From positions 434,001 to 498,000 of the forward strand of contig NZ_CP142016.1 of the NCBI RefSeq assembly GCF_035666175.1: a stretch of 64,000 nt of DNA, written 5' to 3'. Shown in pieces: positions 44,547-56,400 of the stretch. The notes under the pieces were generated by a model. It saw nothing but the letters and a program-made list of their open reading frames with translations, was not told the origin of the DNA and searched no databases. Position numbers and translations under genes: made by a program. Within the stretch, counting starts at the first letter, position 1, and each line of letters begins with the position of its first letter. This DNA is from Riemerella anatipestifer (GTDB taxonomy: Bacteria > Bacteroidota > Bacteroidia > Flavobacteriales > Weeksellaceae).

Positions 44547-45086
44547 TTACCTATCACCAGGAACTTCCATTTCCTCACTTTTTGTACAACCTGCACTACT
44601 ATCACCAAAACAAGCAGAGCAAGAGCAATCATCACCAAAATGTCTCAAATTACAGCCATTTGGACAACCTTTGCATGTACATTTTTTATTTGAGATTAAG
44701 AATCCTTCTTTAGTTTTTGTTATTACCATACCTACCTTAACTGTATTATCTTTATTATTCCCTCTTAACATGTAATACTCCTTATTGAAGTCGTCTTTAT
44801 CAAAATATACAATAACTTCCACATTAACTATATCCACCTTGTTATTTTTCTCATCAAAAAGATCTCGTTCAAGTATCCTCTTTATATCTTGCTTTGATAA
44901 ATAAACGACATTTCCCCCTTTATCAATCCTATACATTTTAGGGATATCAGCATCCATATTAAAATAAGCCAAATCAAAGTCTCCCACTGAACTTTTAGAA
45001 AGTACAGACTCAAATTCCTTTGGTAAAGTACCTAACATCAATGAAAACATGAATAAAATTCCGAAAAAAGAAAAATACCTTTTCAT
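44547..45086 (-). CDS. Secreted cysteine-rich protein, unknown function
   Basis: A 179-residue protein with an N-terminal signal-like helix (KRYFSFFGILFMFSLMLGTL). The middle 100 residues are charged. The C-terminal 50 residues hold nine cysteines in CTCKGCPNGCNLRHFG, CSCSACFG and GCTK, which could bind metal or form disulphides. It lies 59 bp upstream of the GLPGLI gene in the same direction, so the two may be co-transcribed. I do not recognise the family. Confidence 0.7.
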   Translation of the reverse strand: MKRYFSFFGILFMFSLMLGTLPKEFESVLSKSSVGDFDLAYFNMDADIPKMYRIDKGGNVVYLSKQDIKRILERDLFDEKNNKVDIVNVEVIVYFDKDDFNKEYYMLRGNNKDNTVKVGMVITKTKEGFLISNKKCTCKGCPNGCNLRHFGDDCSCSACFGDSSAGCTKSEEMEVPGDR

Positions 45087-45146
45087 AATAAAATAAATTT
45101 ATTGGTTAATACACCATCAAAGGTAATTAGAAATGTATTAATATGC

Positions 45147-46126
45147 ACCCGTTGTGCATTATGAAATGAAAAAAACAAGAGTTGTTTATTAGACTGAAAA
45201 TCAGTATATTGTTTTTGCTATAAAACGATATAAATGAACAACTTAGAGCAAATATATGAAAGAATTTTGGAAGTTTTAGGACTTTTTTCAGAAAATCAAC
45301 TGATTAGTTATCAGAGAAGAACACCTAAAATGAGCGATTTAGAAGTCATAAGTCTTAATATTACTGCTGAATACTTGAGTATTGATAGCGAATTACAGTT
45401 ATTTAGAAAATTGCCAAACTCTCTGATAAACAAAATTGAAAGAAGTGTTTACAATAAGCGAAAACGAAGACTATCCCTACAAACAGAGCAAATTAGACAG
45501 CGTATTTCGATGGAGTTCAATGAGTTTGAAGATATTTTTATCGTTGATAGCATGCCAATGAAAGTTTGTGAAAACGCTCGTTCTACTCGTTCAAAAATTT
45601 GTAAAGAGCAATCCTATTCTTCACCAACATATGGTTATTGTGCTTCACAGAAATTATATTTCTATGGCTATAAACTACACGCAGTATGTTCTTTAAATGG
45701 TGTGATTAAGAATTTTGATATAAGCCCTGCATCCGTTCACGACATCCACTATTTAAAAGATATTGGTGAGCAAATGCGAAACTGTACTTTAATTGGAGAT
45801 AGAGGCTATTTATCAGCAAAAGTTCAAATAGATTTATTTAACTATGCTAATATTAAATTAGATACACCAATGAGAAGTAATCAGAAAGATTATATTCCTC
45901 AATTTTCATTGTACAAGAAAAAGCGAAAACGAATTGAGACATTTTTCTCTCAACTTTGCGACCAATTTACGATTAAAAGAAACAATGCTAAAACTTTTGA
46001 AGGCTTTAAAACAAGGATAATCAGTAAAATAACCGCCGCAACGGTTATTCAATATATCAATAAATTTATCTTCCAAAGAAAATTAAATCATCTAAAAATC
46101 AGTATTATTTAAAATGCACAACGAGT
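45147..46126 (+). mobile_element. ISRa1 copy without visible target duplication
   Basis: A complete 980-bp copy between the cysteine-rich protein gene and carB. The left flank (taatatgc) and right flank (ataattaa) do not match, unlike the six other copies with both ends in view. Confidence 0.95.
45234..46112 (+). CDS. IS982-family transposase
   Basis: 292 residues. Variants: LEQ, LFRKL, DIG, RNN and a unique Met-to-Thr change in DQFTIKRNN near the catalytic Glu region. Confidence 0.92.
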   Translation: MNNLEQIYERILEVLGLFSENQLISYQRRTPKMSDLEVISLNITAEYLSIDSELQLFRKLPNSLINKIERSVYNKRKRRLSLQTEQIRQRISMEFNEFEDIFIVDSMPMKVCENARSTRSKICKEQSYSSPTYGYCASQKLYFYGYKLHAVCSLNGVIKNFDISPASVHDIHYLKDIGEQMRNCTLIGDRGYLSAKVQIDLFNYANIKLDTPMRSNQKDYIPQFSLYKKKRKRIETFFSQLCDQFTIKRNNAKTFEGFKTRIISKITAATVIQYINKFIFQRKLNHLKISII

Positions 46127-46137
46127 ATAATTAAACT

Positions 46138-46166
46138 AAAAAAGCGAGGAAATTCTCCTCGCTTTT
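46138..46166 (-). terminator. Terminator of the pyrimidine operon
   Basis: AAAAGCGAGGA / TCCTCGCTTTT stem; read leftward it follows carB by 7 bp and ends in a T run. Confidence 0.85.
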
Positions 46167-46173
46167 GGTGCAT

Positions 46174-49100
46174 TTACATTGCCTGCATCTTGAAACTCAT
46201 AGACTCAATCACCTTTAGGATAGCTTCCACCGTATCCATAGAAGTGAGGCAAGGCACCCCGTTTTCTACCGACATACGGCGAATCTGAAACCCATCTCGC
46301 TCCGTTTTCTTACCTATGGTGGTGGTATTAACCACATATTGCACCTTTCCTTTTTGGATAAGATCTATCAAATTCACTTCCTCCTCGCCTATCTTGTAGC
46401 CTATTTTGGCTGGTATGCCTTTAGATTCAAAGAATTTCGCCGTTCCTTCCGTTGCCCAGATTCTAAAGCCTACCTCGTGGAACCTCCTCGCAAAAACAGC
46501 CGCTTCCTCTTTGTGCTTATCTGCTACCGTAAAGAGTATCGCTCCGTGGGTCGGCACTTTTCTACCTGCGGCTATCATTCCCTTATAAAGGGCTTTTTCT
46601 AAGGTAACATCTTTCCCCATCACTTCGCCTGTGGATTTCATCTCTGGTCCTAAAGAAATATCCACTTTAGTCAGTTTAGAGAACGAGAATACCGGTACTT
46701 TCACAAAAACGCCGTCCTTATTCGGCACGAGCCCATTAGTATAACCTTGCGAGGCTAAAGATTTGCCCAATATCGCCTTAGTGGCAAGGTTTGCCATAGG
46801 CACATCGGTAATTTTAGAAAGGAAAGGCACCGTTCTGGAGGAACGAGGATTAACTTCAATCACAAATACCTCTCCGCTTTGGTCTATCACATACTGAATA
46901 TTCATCAATCCCACAACATTAAGCCCCTTCGCTAATCGTATAGTATAGTCTTCTAAATCGTGGATTTGTTTTTCCGTAAGATTTTGTGGCGGATACACCG
47001 CAATAGAGTCGCCAGAATGTACCCCTGCCCTTTCGATATGCTCCATAATTCCTGGTATTACCACCGTTTCGCCGTCCGAAATCGCATCTACCTCTACCTC
47101 TTTACCCGTTACATAACGGTCTATCAGTACAGGGTGTTCTGGGCTGGCATCTACGGCGTGTTCCATATAATGGGTAAGCTCTTGCTCGGTATAGACAATC
47201 TCCATCGCCCTACCGCCCAATACATAGCTCGGACGCACCAAAACAGGATAACCAATTTCATTCGCTATGGCAATCGCCTCCTCTTTTGAAGTGGAAGTTT
47301 TACCCAAAGGCTGAGGAATACCCAATTCTTGAAGGGCTTTTTCAAACTTATCTCGGTTTTCTGCACGGTCTAAATCTTCCAAAGAGGTTCCTAAAATTTT
47401 AACCCCGTGAGCCGATAGTTTGTCCGCTAAGTTAATTGCGGTTTGTCCACCAAACTGAACCACCACTCCTTTAGGTTTTTCAAGTTCAATAATATTCATC
47501 ACATCTTCCTCTGTGAGCGGTTCAAAGTAGAGTTTATCCGAAATAGAGAAATCGGTGGATACGGTTTCGGGATTGTTGTTGATGATAATGGCTTCGTAGC
47601 CCATCTCTTTAATCGCCCAAACGGAATGCACGGTGGCATAGTCAAACTCTACCCCTTGCCCAATACGGATAGGTCCTGAACCTAAGACCACAATACTCTC
47701 TTTTTCCGTTACTACGCTTTCGTTTTCATCCTCGTAAGTACCGTAGAAATAAGGTGTTTCACTCTCAAACTCTGCCGCACAAGTATCTACCATTTTATAG
47801 ACTGGCATAATGGCGTTTTCTTTTCGGAAATTGAAAACTTCCCTCTGGGTAACGCCCCAAAGGTGTGCAATGTTTAAATCCGAGAAGCCTAACTTTTTAG
47901 CTTCTTTAAGCGTTTCGGCATTGAATTTATTTTCGGCAATGACTTTCTCAAAGTCCACCAGTTTTTTAAGTTTCCAAATGAAGAATTTATCAATCTTGCT
48001 CCATTCTACAATTTGCTCCCAATCGTAGCCTCTCCTCAACGCATCACCAATGATGAACAATCGCTCGTCATCGCAAACTCTTATGCGTCTTTCTATTTCT
48101 TCTGGCGTAAGCTGTGCCGCTTGTTTGGTTTTTAATCCTAAGTGTCTGATGCCTGTCTCCAACGAGCGAATAGCCTTCTGTAAAGACTCCTCGAAGTTTC
48201 GCCCAATCGCCATTACTTCGCCAGTGGCTTTCATTTGAGTGGAAAGGCGGCGGTCTGCCGTTTCAAATTTATCAAATGGAAATCTTGGGATTTTGGTAAC
48301 CACATAGTCTAATGCCGGTTCAAAACACGCATAAGTTTTGCCCGTAACGGGGTTCATAATTTCGTCTAAGGTAAGCCCCACCGCTATTTTAGCCGCTATC
48401 TTGGCAATTGGATAGCCCGTTGCCTTACTCGCCAACGCCGAAGAACGAGACACCCTCGGATTAACCTCAATGATATAATAATTGAACGACTGTGGGTCTA
48501 AAGCCAACTGGACATTACAGCCGCCCTCAATCCCCAAAGCTCTAATAATCTTCAGCGAGGCGTTTCTCAACAGTTGATACTCTCTATCTGAAAGCGTCTG
48601 AGAAGGAGCTACCACAATAGAGTCGCCTGTATGTACACCTACTGGATCTATGTTTTCCATATTACATACTACAATGGCGTTATCGTTGGCATCACGCATC
48701 ACTTCGTACTCTATCTCTTTAAATCCTGCAATAGATTTCTCTATCAAACATTGGGTTACAGGGCTGTATTTAAGCCCATTCGCCACAATTTCTTTAAGCT
48801 CTGTTTCATCGGAAGCGATACCGCCCCCCGTTCCGCCCATCGTGAAGGCAGGACGAACAATCACCGGATAGCCAATCGTATTGGCAAAAGTGAGGGCTTG
48901 TTCTACCGTATTCACAATATCCGATTCTGGGACTGGCTCTCCGAGTTCTCGCATCAGTTCACGGAATAAATCTCGGTCTTCGGCTTGGTTAATTGCTGAA
49001 AGTTTAGTTCCTAAAACTTCTACTTTGCACTCTTCTAATATCCCTGATTTTTCTAATTCTACCGCCATATTAAGCCCTGTTTGCCCGCCCAGTGTTGGCA

Positions 49101-49356
49101 ACAAAGCATCGGGTCTTTCTTTGCGAATAATCTGGCTGACAAACTCCAAGGAAATAGGCTCGATATAGACTTTATCGGCTATTTCTACATCGGTCATTAT
49201 GGTGGCAGGATTGGAGTTGATGAGTATCACGCGGTAACCTTCTTCTTTTAGAGAAAGACACGCCTGTGTTCCCGAATAATCAAACTCGGCGGCTTGTCCG
49301 ATGATGATTGGTCCTGAACCAATTACTAATATTGTTTTTATATCTGTTCTTTTCAT
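46174..49356 (-). CDS. carB: Carbamoyl-phosphate synthase large subunit
   Basis: A 1060-residue enzyme of normal length with two homologous ATP-grasp halves ([19 protein letters not shown] near residue 12 and [19 protein letters not shown] near 562), ending in an MGS-like allosteric domain (about 930-1060). With CarA it makes carbamoyl phosphate from glutamine, bicarbonate and two ATP, feeding pyrimidine and arginine synthesis. It is the last gene of the leftward operon. Confidence 0.97.
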   Translation of the reverse strand: MKRTDIKTILVIGSGPIIIGQAAEFDYSGTQACLSLKEEGYRVILINSNPATIMTDVEIADKVYIEPISLEFVSQIIRKERPDALLPTLGGQTGLNMAVELEKSGILEECKVEVLGTKLSAINQAEDRDLFRELMRELGEPVPESDIVNTVEQALTFANTIGYPVIVRPAFTMGGTGGGIASDETELKEIVANGLKYSPVTQCLIEKSIAGFKEIEYEVMRDANDNAIVVCNMENIDPVGVHTGDSIVVAPSQTLSDREYQLLRNASLKIIRALGIEGGCNVQLALDPQSFNYYIIEVNPRVSRSSALASKATGYPIAKIAAKIAVGLTLDEIMNPVTGKTYACFEPALDYVVTKIPRFPFDKFETADRRLSTQMKATGEVMAIGRNFEESLQKAIRSLETGIRHLGLKTKQAAQLTPEEIERRIRVCDDERLFIIGDALRRGYDWEQIVEWSKIDKFFIWKLKKLVDFEKVIAENKFNAETLKEAKKLGFSDLNIAHLWGVTQREVFNFRKENAIMPVYKMVDTCAAEFESETPYFYGTYEDENESVVTEKESIVVLGSGPIRIGQGVEFDYATVHSVWAIKEMGYEAIIINNNPETVSTDFSISDKLYFEPLTEEDVMNIIELEKPKGVVVQFGGQTAINLADKLSAHGVKILGTSLEDLDRAENRDKFEKALQELGIPQPLGKTSTSKEEAIAIANEIGYPVLVRPSYVLGGRAMEIVYTEQELTHYMEHAVDASPEHPVLIDRYVTGKEVEVDAISDGETVVIPGIMEHIERAGVHSGDSIAVYPPQNLTEKQIHDLEDYTIRLAKGLNVVGLMNIQYVIDQSGEVFVIEVNPRSSRTVPFLSKITDVPMANLATKAILGKSLASQGYTNGLVPNKDGVFVKVPVFSFSKLTKVDISLGPEMKSTGEVMGKDVTLEKALYKGMIAAGRKVPTHGAILFTVADKHKEEAAVFARRFHEVGFRIWATEGTAKFFESKGIPAKIGYKIGEEEVNLIDLIQKGKVQYVVNTTTIGKKTERDGFQIRRMSVENGVPCLTSMDTVEAILKVIESMSFKMQAM

Positions 49357-49400
49357 TTTTATTTTTATTAGAATTTAAAGGTCATTAAAGTTTACAAATA

Positions 49401-49829
49401 CTAGCAATCATGATTTTCGTAATTCAAGTTTTCTAACTTTTGCTCATAAACTTCCTTTTCTTTAGGCTGAAATTTCTCTTGAATCAGCTCCACTTTTAAT
49501 TGCTTTTTGGTATCAGGGCTTATCCACAAACCACTAAAACCTTTTTTCGTTCTTTGCAGTATCAACACTCCAGTAACCCCTTCTTCCACTAAAACAAATT
49601 GATTTCTATCATTGTTGTTTACACCCAGTTGTATCCATTTATCACTACCATAGCTGTACATTCCCATATAATAAAGGTCTCCTGTACATCCGTTATCTTC
49701 TGATTGTAGATACATGGTTATTGGAGTTTTACCATCCATAACTCCTTTATACAAATAGAAATTCTTTTTTTGCCCAAAACCTTGAAAAAAAGCTCCTACA
49801 AGGAATGCTAACACTAATATTATTCTCAT
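49401..49829 (-). CDS. Small secreted protein inserted between carA and carB
   Basis: A 142-residue protein with a clear signal peptide (MRIILVLAFLVGAFFQGFGQ). The mature part is beta-rich (FYLYKGVMDGKTPITMYLQ, YYMGMYSYGSDKWIQLG) and ends in a charged helix with a final Cys. It starts 11 bp after carA and ends 44 bp before carB, so it is co-transcribed with the pyrimidine genes although nothing in it suggests a metabolic role. Family unknown to me. Confidence 0.75.
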   Translation of the reverse strand: MRIILVLAFLVGAFFQGFGQKKNFYLYKGVMDGKTPITMYLQSEDNGCTGDLYYMGMYSYGSDKWIQLGVNNNDRNQFVLVEEGVTGVLILQRTKKGFSGLWISPDTKKQLKVELIQEKFQPKEKEVYEQKLENLNYENHDC

Positions 49830-49840
49830 TTTATTTACTT

Positions 49841-50920
49841 TTAATGGTTATTTTTCCATTCTTTCATCATCTCCACAAACTCATCGAACAGATAGTTGGC
49901 ATCTTCCGGTCCCGGACTGGCTTCGGGGTGATACTGCACTGAGAAACAAGGGTATTTTTTATGACGCACGCCTTCGTTGGTTCTATCATTAAGGGCGATG
50001 TGGGTTTCTTCTAAATCGGTATTTTTAAGGCTTTCTTGGTCAATAGCGTAGCCGTGATTTTGGGACGTCATCGCCACCTTATTGGTTCTCAAATCCAAAA
50101 CAGGATGGTTGCCTCCCCTATGCCCAAATTTCAGTTTGAACGTTTTAGCCCCACAAGCCAAGCCAACCACCTGATGCCCCATACATATCCCAAAAATAGG
50201 CACTTTACCCAAAAGTTTCCGCACCGTTTCGTGAGCGTGAGGCACATCTTGCGGGTCGCCCGGACCATTGGAAAGCATAATACCATCTGGTGCCATTAGT
50301 AGGATTTCTTCCGCCGTAGTATCGTGGGAAACCACCGTAATATCGCAGTTTCTTTGGGATAGCTCTCTAATGATTCCCAACTTGGCTCCAAAGTCGATTA
50401 GTACTACTTTAAACCCTCGCCCCGGTGCAGAAAAAGGCGTCTTGGTCGATACCGTTTCGATTTGGTTGGTCGGAAGCGATTGGGCTTTCAGCTCGGCTAT
50501 TATTTGGTTTTCGTCGGCTTCCATATCGACAATTCTGCCTTTGAGTACGCCGTGATTGCGAATGATTCGGGTCAGTTTTCGGGTATCAATCCCCGAAATT
50601 CCTGCAATGCCTTTTTTACTGAAAAACTCCTCTAAAGCCATTTGAGAACGAAAGTTGGAAGGCAAATCACACACCTCCTTCACAATAAGTCCTTTAATAG
50701 AAGGTTCTATACATTCGTAATCATCGCGATTGATGCCGTAATTCCCAATAAGCGGATAGGTCATACACACTATTTGTCCACAATAAGAAGGGTCGGAAAT
50801 GAGTTCCTGATAGCCCGTCATTCCTGTATTGAAAACCACTTCGCCCTCGGTGTTAAGGTTTGCACCAAATCCCCTACCGTGAAGCACTTCCCCTGATTCT
50901 AAAATTAGTTTCTTTTTCAT
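49841..50920 (-). CDS. carA: Carbamoyl-phosphate synthase small subunit (glutaminase)
   Basis: A 359-residue protein. The N-terminal domain shows EGEVVFNTGMTGYQE and DPSYCGQIV. The class I glutamine amidotransferase domain has the nucleophile in PIFGICMGHQVVGLA and the His-Glu pair in VQYHPEASPGPED. It hydrolyses glutamine and channels ammonia to CarB. It lies 57 bp after pyrB. Confidence 0.97.
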   Translation of the reverse strand: MKKKLILESGEVLHGRGFGANLNTEGEVVFNTGMTGYQELISDPSYCGQIVCMTYPLIGNYGINRDDYECIEPSIKGLIVKEVCDLPSNFRSQMALEEFFSKKGIAGISGIDTRKLTRIIRNHGVLKGRIVDMEADENQIIAELKAQSLPTNQIETVSTKTPFSAPGRGFKVVLIDFGAKLGIIRELSQRNCDITVVSHDTTAEEILLMAPDGIMLSNGPGDPQDVPHAHETVRKLLGKVPIFGICMGHQVVGLACGAKTFKLKFGHRGGNHPVLDLRTNKVAMTSQNHGYAIDQESLKNTDLEETHIALNDRTNEGVRHKKYPCFSVQYHPEASPGPEDANYLFDEFVEMMKEWKNNH

Positions 50921-50977
50921 TTTTAACTTTTAGATTTATATAGTTTAAAAAACCAATTCCATTAGTTTTTAGATAAA

Positions 50978-51877
<900 letters not shown>

Positions 51878-51890
51878 TTAAAAAAATTAT

Positions 51891-51918
51891 AAAAAAAAAC
51901 GAAGCCAATGGCTTCGTT
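51891..51918 (-). terminator. Intrinsic terminator in the pyrB leader (candidate attenuator)
   Basis: Read leftward: AACGAAGCC, 3-nt loop, GGCTTCGTT, then a T tract, a perfect 9-bp stem. It lies between the promoter and pyrB, directly after the stop of the leader ORF. A ribosome finishing the leader ORF would cover the 5' arm. Confidence 0.85.
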
Positions 51919-51993
51919 CTAATAATAACAATATCTTTGTGAAGGACCTTGCCCTTCGGTTTTCAAATTAAATATGTTCTCTAAGTGACACAT
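51919..51993 (-). CDS. pyrB operon leader peptide (24 residues, predicted)
   Basis: A short frame begins MCHLENIFNLK and ends SQRYCYY with TAG directly before the terminator stem. The last seven codons contain the U-rich run TAT TGT TAT TAT TAG. The ATG lies 6 nt after the -7 element, so the transcript is nearly leaderless. A 5-bp hairpin (51941-51945 with 51953-51957) inside the frame could act as the pause site, as in enterobacterial pyrL-pyrBI. Translation is not shown; it is inferred from architecture. Confidence 0.55.
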   Translation of the reverse strand: MCHLENIFNLKTEGQGPSQRYCYY

Positions 51994-51999
51994 TAAACG

Positions 52000-52030
52000 C
52001 AAATATATAATATTTTTTCTATTTTCCAAA
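52000..52030 (-). promoter_or_regulatory. pyrB operon promoter
   Basis: On the minus strand, TTTG (52027-52030), 19 nt, TATATTTG (52000-52007): a perfect match to the Bacteroidota consensus. Confidence 0.8.
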
Positions 52031-52149
52031 TAGAGAAAAAGAAGAAAAACTTTATATCCCTGATAAACAAAACCATAATAATTATCCACATCTAAGATGT
52101 TTGTTTAAAATTTATCTAATTATATTTGCACGAGCGTTTTTAATTAGTT

Positions 52150-53166
52150 ATGAGAAGAAAAATATCACTCATCTACACTGGAGGGACAATAGGTATGGAA
52201 AAAAACTATACCACTGGTAGTCTACATCCTTTTAATTTCAATCATATTTTTGATAAAATCCCTGAAATTAATTTATTGGAGTGTGAGGTGCATGTAACTT
52301 CTTTTGAAACTCCAGTAGATTCCTCCGATATGGGCATAAACGAATGGAAAACTATTGCTAAATACATAGAAGAACAGTATTCTGAATTTGACGGTTTTTT
52401 AATTCTACACGGTACAGATACTATGTCTTATACAGCATCTGCCCTTAGTTTCATGCTTAAAAACCTTAACAAACCCGTTATTTTAACTGGTTCACAACTG
52501 CCCATTGGAGACCTTAGAACAGACGCCAAAGAAAATTTACTAACTAGCCTCTACTACGCCAGTTTGTACGAAGATGACAAAGCAGTAATACAAGAAGTAG
52601 CCATCTATTTTGAATATAAACTCCTACGAGGTAATAGAACTCTTAAATATTCCGCTGAATATTTTGATGCTTACCACAGCCCTAATTACCCAATACTTGG
52701 GCAGTCCGGCGTACATCTTAATGTAGATAAAGAGGTACTTTTAAGACCTAAATTCGAAACTTTTAGTGTGGATTACCATATATCAGAAGAGGTATTCTTC
52801 CTTAGAATTTTCCCTGGTATGAACTGGAACTATCTGCCCAGTTTAGATAATGTTAAAGTACTTATTCTTCAAGTTTTTGGCTCTGGAACTATCTTCAATA
52901 ATAAACAAACCATAGAGACTCTCAAAAGAATTAGAAATAATAATACAGAAATTGTGATTATTAGCCAATGTATTTCGGGTGAAATCTCCTTTGGAAAGTA
53001 CGAAAACAGTAATATATTTAGTGAAATAGGAGCTATTAGTGGTAGGGATATGACCGCTGAAGCCGCAATTACTAAAGCAATGCATATTGTAGGTAATCCT
53101 ATGTATTCTAACGAAAGTTTTAGCAATGTTTTTTCCAAAAATATTTGTGGAGAAATGGCGGAATAG
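52150..53166 (+). CDS. ansA: Type I L-asparaginase
   Basis: A 338-residue enzyme with both catalytic threonine motifs: YTGGTIGMEKN (residue 10 region) and ILHGTDTMSYTASALSF (about residue 88). There is no signal peptide, so it is cytoplasmic. It hydrolyses asparagine to aspartate and ammonia. It is divergent from the pyrimidine operon; TATATTTG lies 20 bp upstream with TTTG 17 nt before it. Aspartate is the PyrB substrate, which may be coincidental. Confidence 0.93.
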   Translation: MRRKISLIYTGGTIGMEKNYTTGSLHPFNFNHIFDKIPEINLLECEVHVTSFETPVDSSDMGINEWKTIAKYIEEQYSEFDGFLILHGTDTMSYTASALSFMLKNLNKPVILTGSQLPIGDLRTDAKENLLTSLYYASLYEDDKAVIQEVAIYFEYKLLRGNRTLKYSAEYFDAYHSPNYPILGQSGVHLNVDKEVLLRPKFETFSVDYHISEEVFFLRIFPGMNWNYLPSLDNVKVLILQVFGSGTIFNNKQTIETLKRIRNNNTEIVIISQCISGEISFGKYENSNIFSEIGAISGRDMTAEAAITKAMHIVGNPMYSNESFSNVFSKNICGEMAE

Positions 53167-53197
53167 ATTATTTTTTCTATATTTGCAATTCAATTTT

Positions 53198-53284
53198 AGA
53201 GAGGTGTCCGAGTGGTTGAAGGAGCTACCCTGGAAAGGTAGTATACGGGTAACTGTATCGAGGGTTCGAATCCCTTCCTCTCTG
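53198..53284 (+). tRNA. tRNA-Ser (GGA)
   Basis: An 87-nt class II tRNA: acceptor AGAGAGG / CCTCTCT, discriminator G, anticodon stem CTACC / GGTAG with loop CTGGAAA giving GGA, a long variable arm, and T-arm with GGTTCGAATCC. CCA is not encoded. A defence-type island begins just downstream. Confidence 0.95.
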
Positions 53285-53287
53285 CGA

Positions 53288-53320
53288 AAATCCCTGTAAG
53301 AAATTAAATTACAGGGATTT
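53288..53320 (+). terminator. Inverted repeat after tRNA-Ser
   Basis: 12-bp arms AAATCCCTGTAA / TTACAGGGATTT, without a strong T run; probably ends the tRNA transcript. The stretch 53321-53467 shows nothing else. Confidence 0.6.
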
Positions 53321-53467
53321 ACATTTTAAAGTGCTAATTTAGGTGCTAAAAGTATTTTCTTATTACTATCCTAAAAAATAATTAAGTATGAATGTCATGC
53401 TTTATATTTCTAGTTTCAACATAGTTTTAAAAAGTAATTAATGAAGAGATTAAATTTACCGTTCAAA

Positions 53468-56400
53468 TCAATTAAATAATTCTTTCTCATCATTATTCTC
53501 TATTGCGATGATAACCTCTTTGCTTTTACCTTTTGATTTCAATTCAATATCATCAAGATAGTTTTCACCGAGTTGTTTTTTTAAATAAGTAATTTCTTCC
53601 AAGAAAGAGCGAATAGAATGTTTATCATCTGACAATTCCTGCCCTCCAATACGCCTAATACTTCCAATAGACAATGTATGATAATAGCGTAAATCCTTTA
53701 TGAGCATTTGAATAAAATTTAGATTTTCATAATTCAAATTCTTTAAAATTTTAAGTGATTTTTTCAAGTTAATCTCAGCTTTCTGCTCTAAAGATATTTC
53801 CGTTCTACCCATTTTATACTTGGGTTTAAATTCTTTTACTTCTTCATATAATCCCCAAAAAATAGAAGAAAGTTTTAAAGTTGGTTCGTTAATCTTACAT
53901 TCTATTTTTTGTAAAAGTTCTTCAAAGTCAATTTCTCTAATAATTTTGTTTTCATTCTTTCCAACTGTTTGGGCAAATAAACTCAAACCTTTTCGTCTTA
54001 AAACATTTAACTCATATTCAGAATAACTTTTTGCTGTTTTTACGCGTGGCGGTAATTCACTTATTTTTTTAATAATTTCTGGGTGCTTATTTTGTAAATC
54101 AGCATAAAGGTTTCTAATTTTTGTTATAGTATTAACTTCACCTTCTTCCTGTGGATTACTATTGATTCTTGAGCCTAATGAAGCGGGAGTAGGTTCTTCA
54201 TCCTCATCAAAAATTTTAGCATCTTCTCCCAAAGCATTATGAATTAAAAACATTTTTTGTTGAGCTATCTCTCTTGATTTTACAATATCAGCTCCTTTCA
54301 ATGAAGGAAAGAAATTAAGAATAAATAGTTCATCGTAAACTTTTGAACCAATACGATTGATTCGCCCTACACGCTGAATAACCCGTGTCGGATTCCATGG
54401 AATGTCATAGTTAATAATAACACCTGCTCTATTGAGATTAAATCCTTCAGATAACTTGTCAGAGGTTAATAAAATTTTAAAATGATTGGTTTTCAATCCC
54501 CTATTATATTGGGCATTAAAATCACTGTTTAAATGCCTTGCCAAATCTTTGGATACTTTACCATCACAAACTAATACCTCATTTTTGAATTCTGATTTAA
54601 ATCGTTTTTCAAGGTGATGGATTGTATCTACATATTCTGAAAATAAAATAATTTTTCTGTTCGGCTCATTTGCTAAAAGATGTTTGATTTTTCGGATAAT
54701 TTCTTCCTGTTTAGGGTCATTCTCTACTAATCTTAAATCTTTCAGTCGCTTTTGAATATCTTTAAATAATTGAATATCCGAATCTATATCATCTAAAAAC
54801 TCTTGTCGTCTATGAAAAGTATCAACATTATAAACTTCAGTATTTTTAGGAGTTTTTCGCTTGAGATCTCCCGCTGCATACTTCTCTAGATTGGCTTCAA
54901 TTTCTTCCAATTCAAAGTCTTTTATTCTATCAATAAAAGATCTGTCTAAAATAAACTTACCCGTTTTGTCAACAAAATCTTTTACCAATAAATGTACTTG
55001 CAAGAATCTTTCTATGGATTTTTCAAAAGAACCAAACGAAGATTCAAATCGTTTCACTAAAATACGACGCATAAAATCGTACAAGTTTTTCTGTTGGTTG
55101 TATTGTCGGTTTCCAAATTCATCAAGCTTATCACTCAATATTTTTTCATAACTGAACGGCTGATAAATGGCACCAGTAAAAACACCATTCTCAGCAAAAT
55201 ATTTACTGATGATACTGTCATAAAATTCATCTTGTTCCTTATCTAAATAATAAAAAACTTCCTCAGGATCTTTCACTTCCGACAAATCTCCTACTTCTTT
55301 TGCGTAAATATAATCTTGTTTTAAATCCAAACGATTTCTACGAATTACTACTGGACTAATAATGCGTTTGATATCGTTTGAAAGGCGTTTCGTTTGAGCT
55401 TTTACTTTCTTAATATCAATCGGGAGATTTTCATCTATCATTGTAGTATAATAGCTTTCTGCTTGTTTTCTTTTTTTATCATCCGAAGAATTCCAATTTT
55501 TAAAAATGACAGACAACTGTTTATATTCATAATTTAAGCGACTGAACTTACCTGCGAGATTATCCTCTAAAGATATCGTTGATTTACCTGGAACAATAAA
55601 TAGTTTTAATAAAGAAAAAATGTCTGCTGGAGAATTATTGAAAGGTGTTGCAGATAATAGAATTACTTTTTTACCACGACAAATCATTGATAAAGCTTCA
55701 TAATCAGATGTATCCTGATTACGAAAATAATGGGCTTCATCTACTATCACTACTTCAAAATCTCTTCCTTCAATGTTATCTGCTATTCTATCAATTATTC
55801 CACGACTGTATACCTGCCAATTATGTAATCCGAATTTTTCAAGATATTCCCACCAACCACTGTCCTTTTTTTCAGGGTCGCCAATTAATCCAGGAGGACA
55901 AATAATGATGCCTCGTTTATTCATCTGTCGGGCAATCATAGACGCAATCACTGATTTACCCAAACCTACTACGTCCGCAATGATACAACCGTTGTGTTCT
56001 TTTATCATTTGAATCGCCTGATTTACTGCATCTGACTGATAACTGAACTTCTTAAGATCAATTTTTTCCAATAAAGTATCTAAATCTACTTCTTCATTCT
56101 CCTGATTTTGTAGGTCGAGATATGTTTTTATAACCAAACAATACGCTTCAAAAGGTGTAATTGTAGCAACTTGTGTTTTATTTTTAATAAAATCAATCAA
56201 TATTTTGCGATTATCCAGATGCTCAGTAATTGGAGTTGCCCGCTCCCATAATTCATCAAAATACTGAACTGCATCTGCATATCCATAATCTTTAATTTCT
56301 ACATTAAATTCTTCTTGATTATGTAGTCCCGAACGTGTTAAATTACTACTTCCTGTTATAAATTGTCCAGGCATACCTTGTTTTTCTGCCTGATCTTCAT

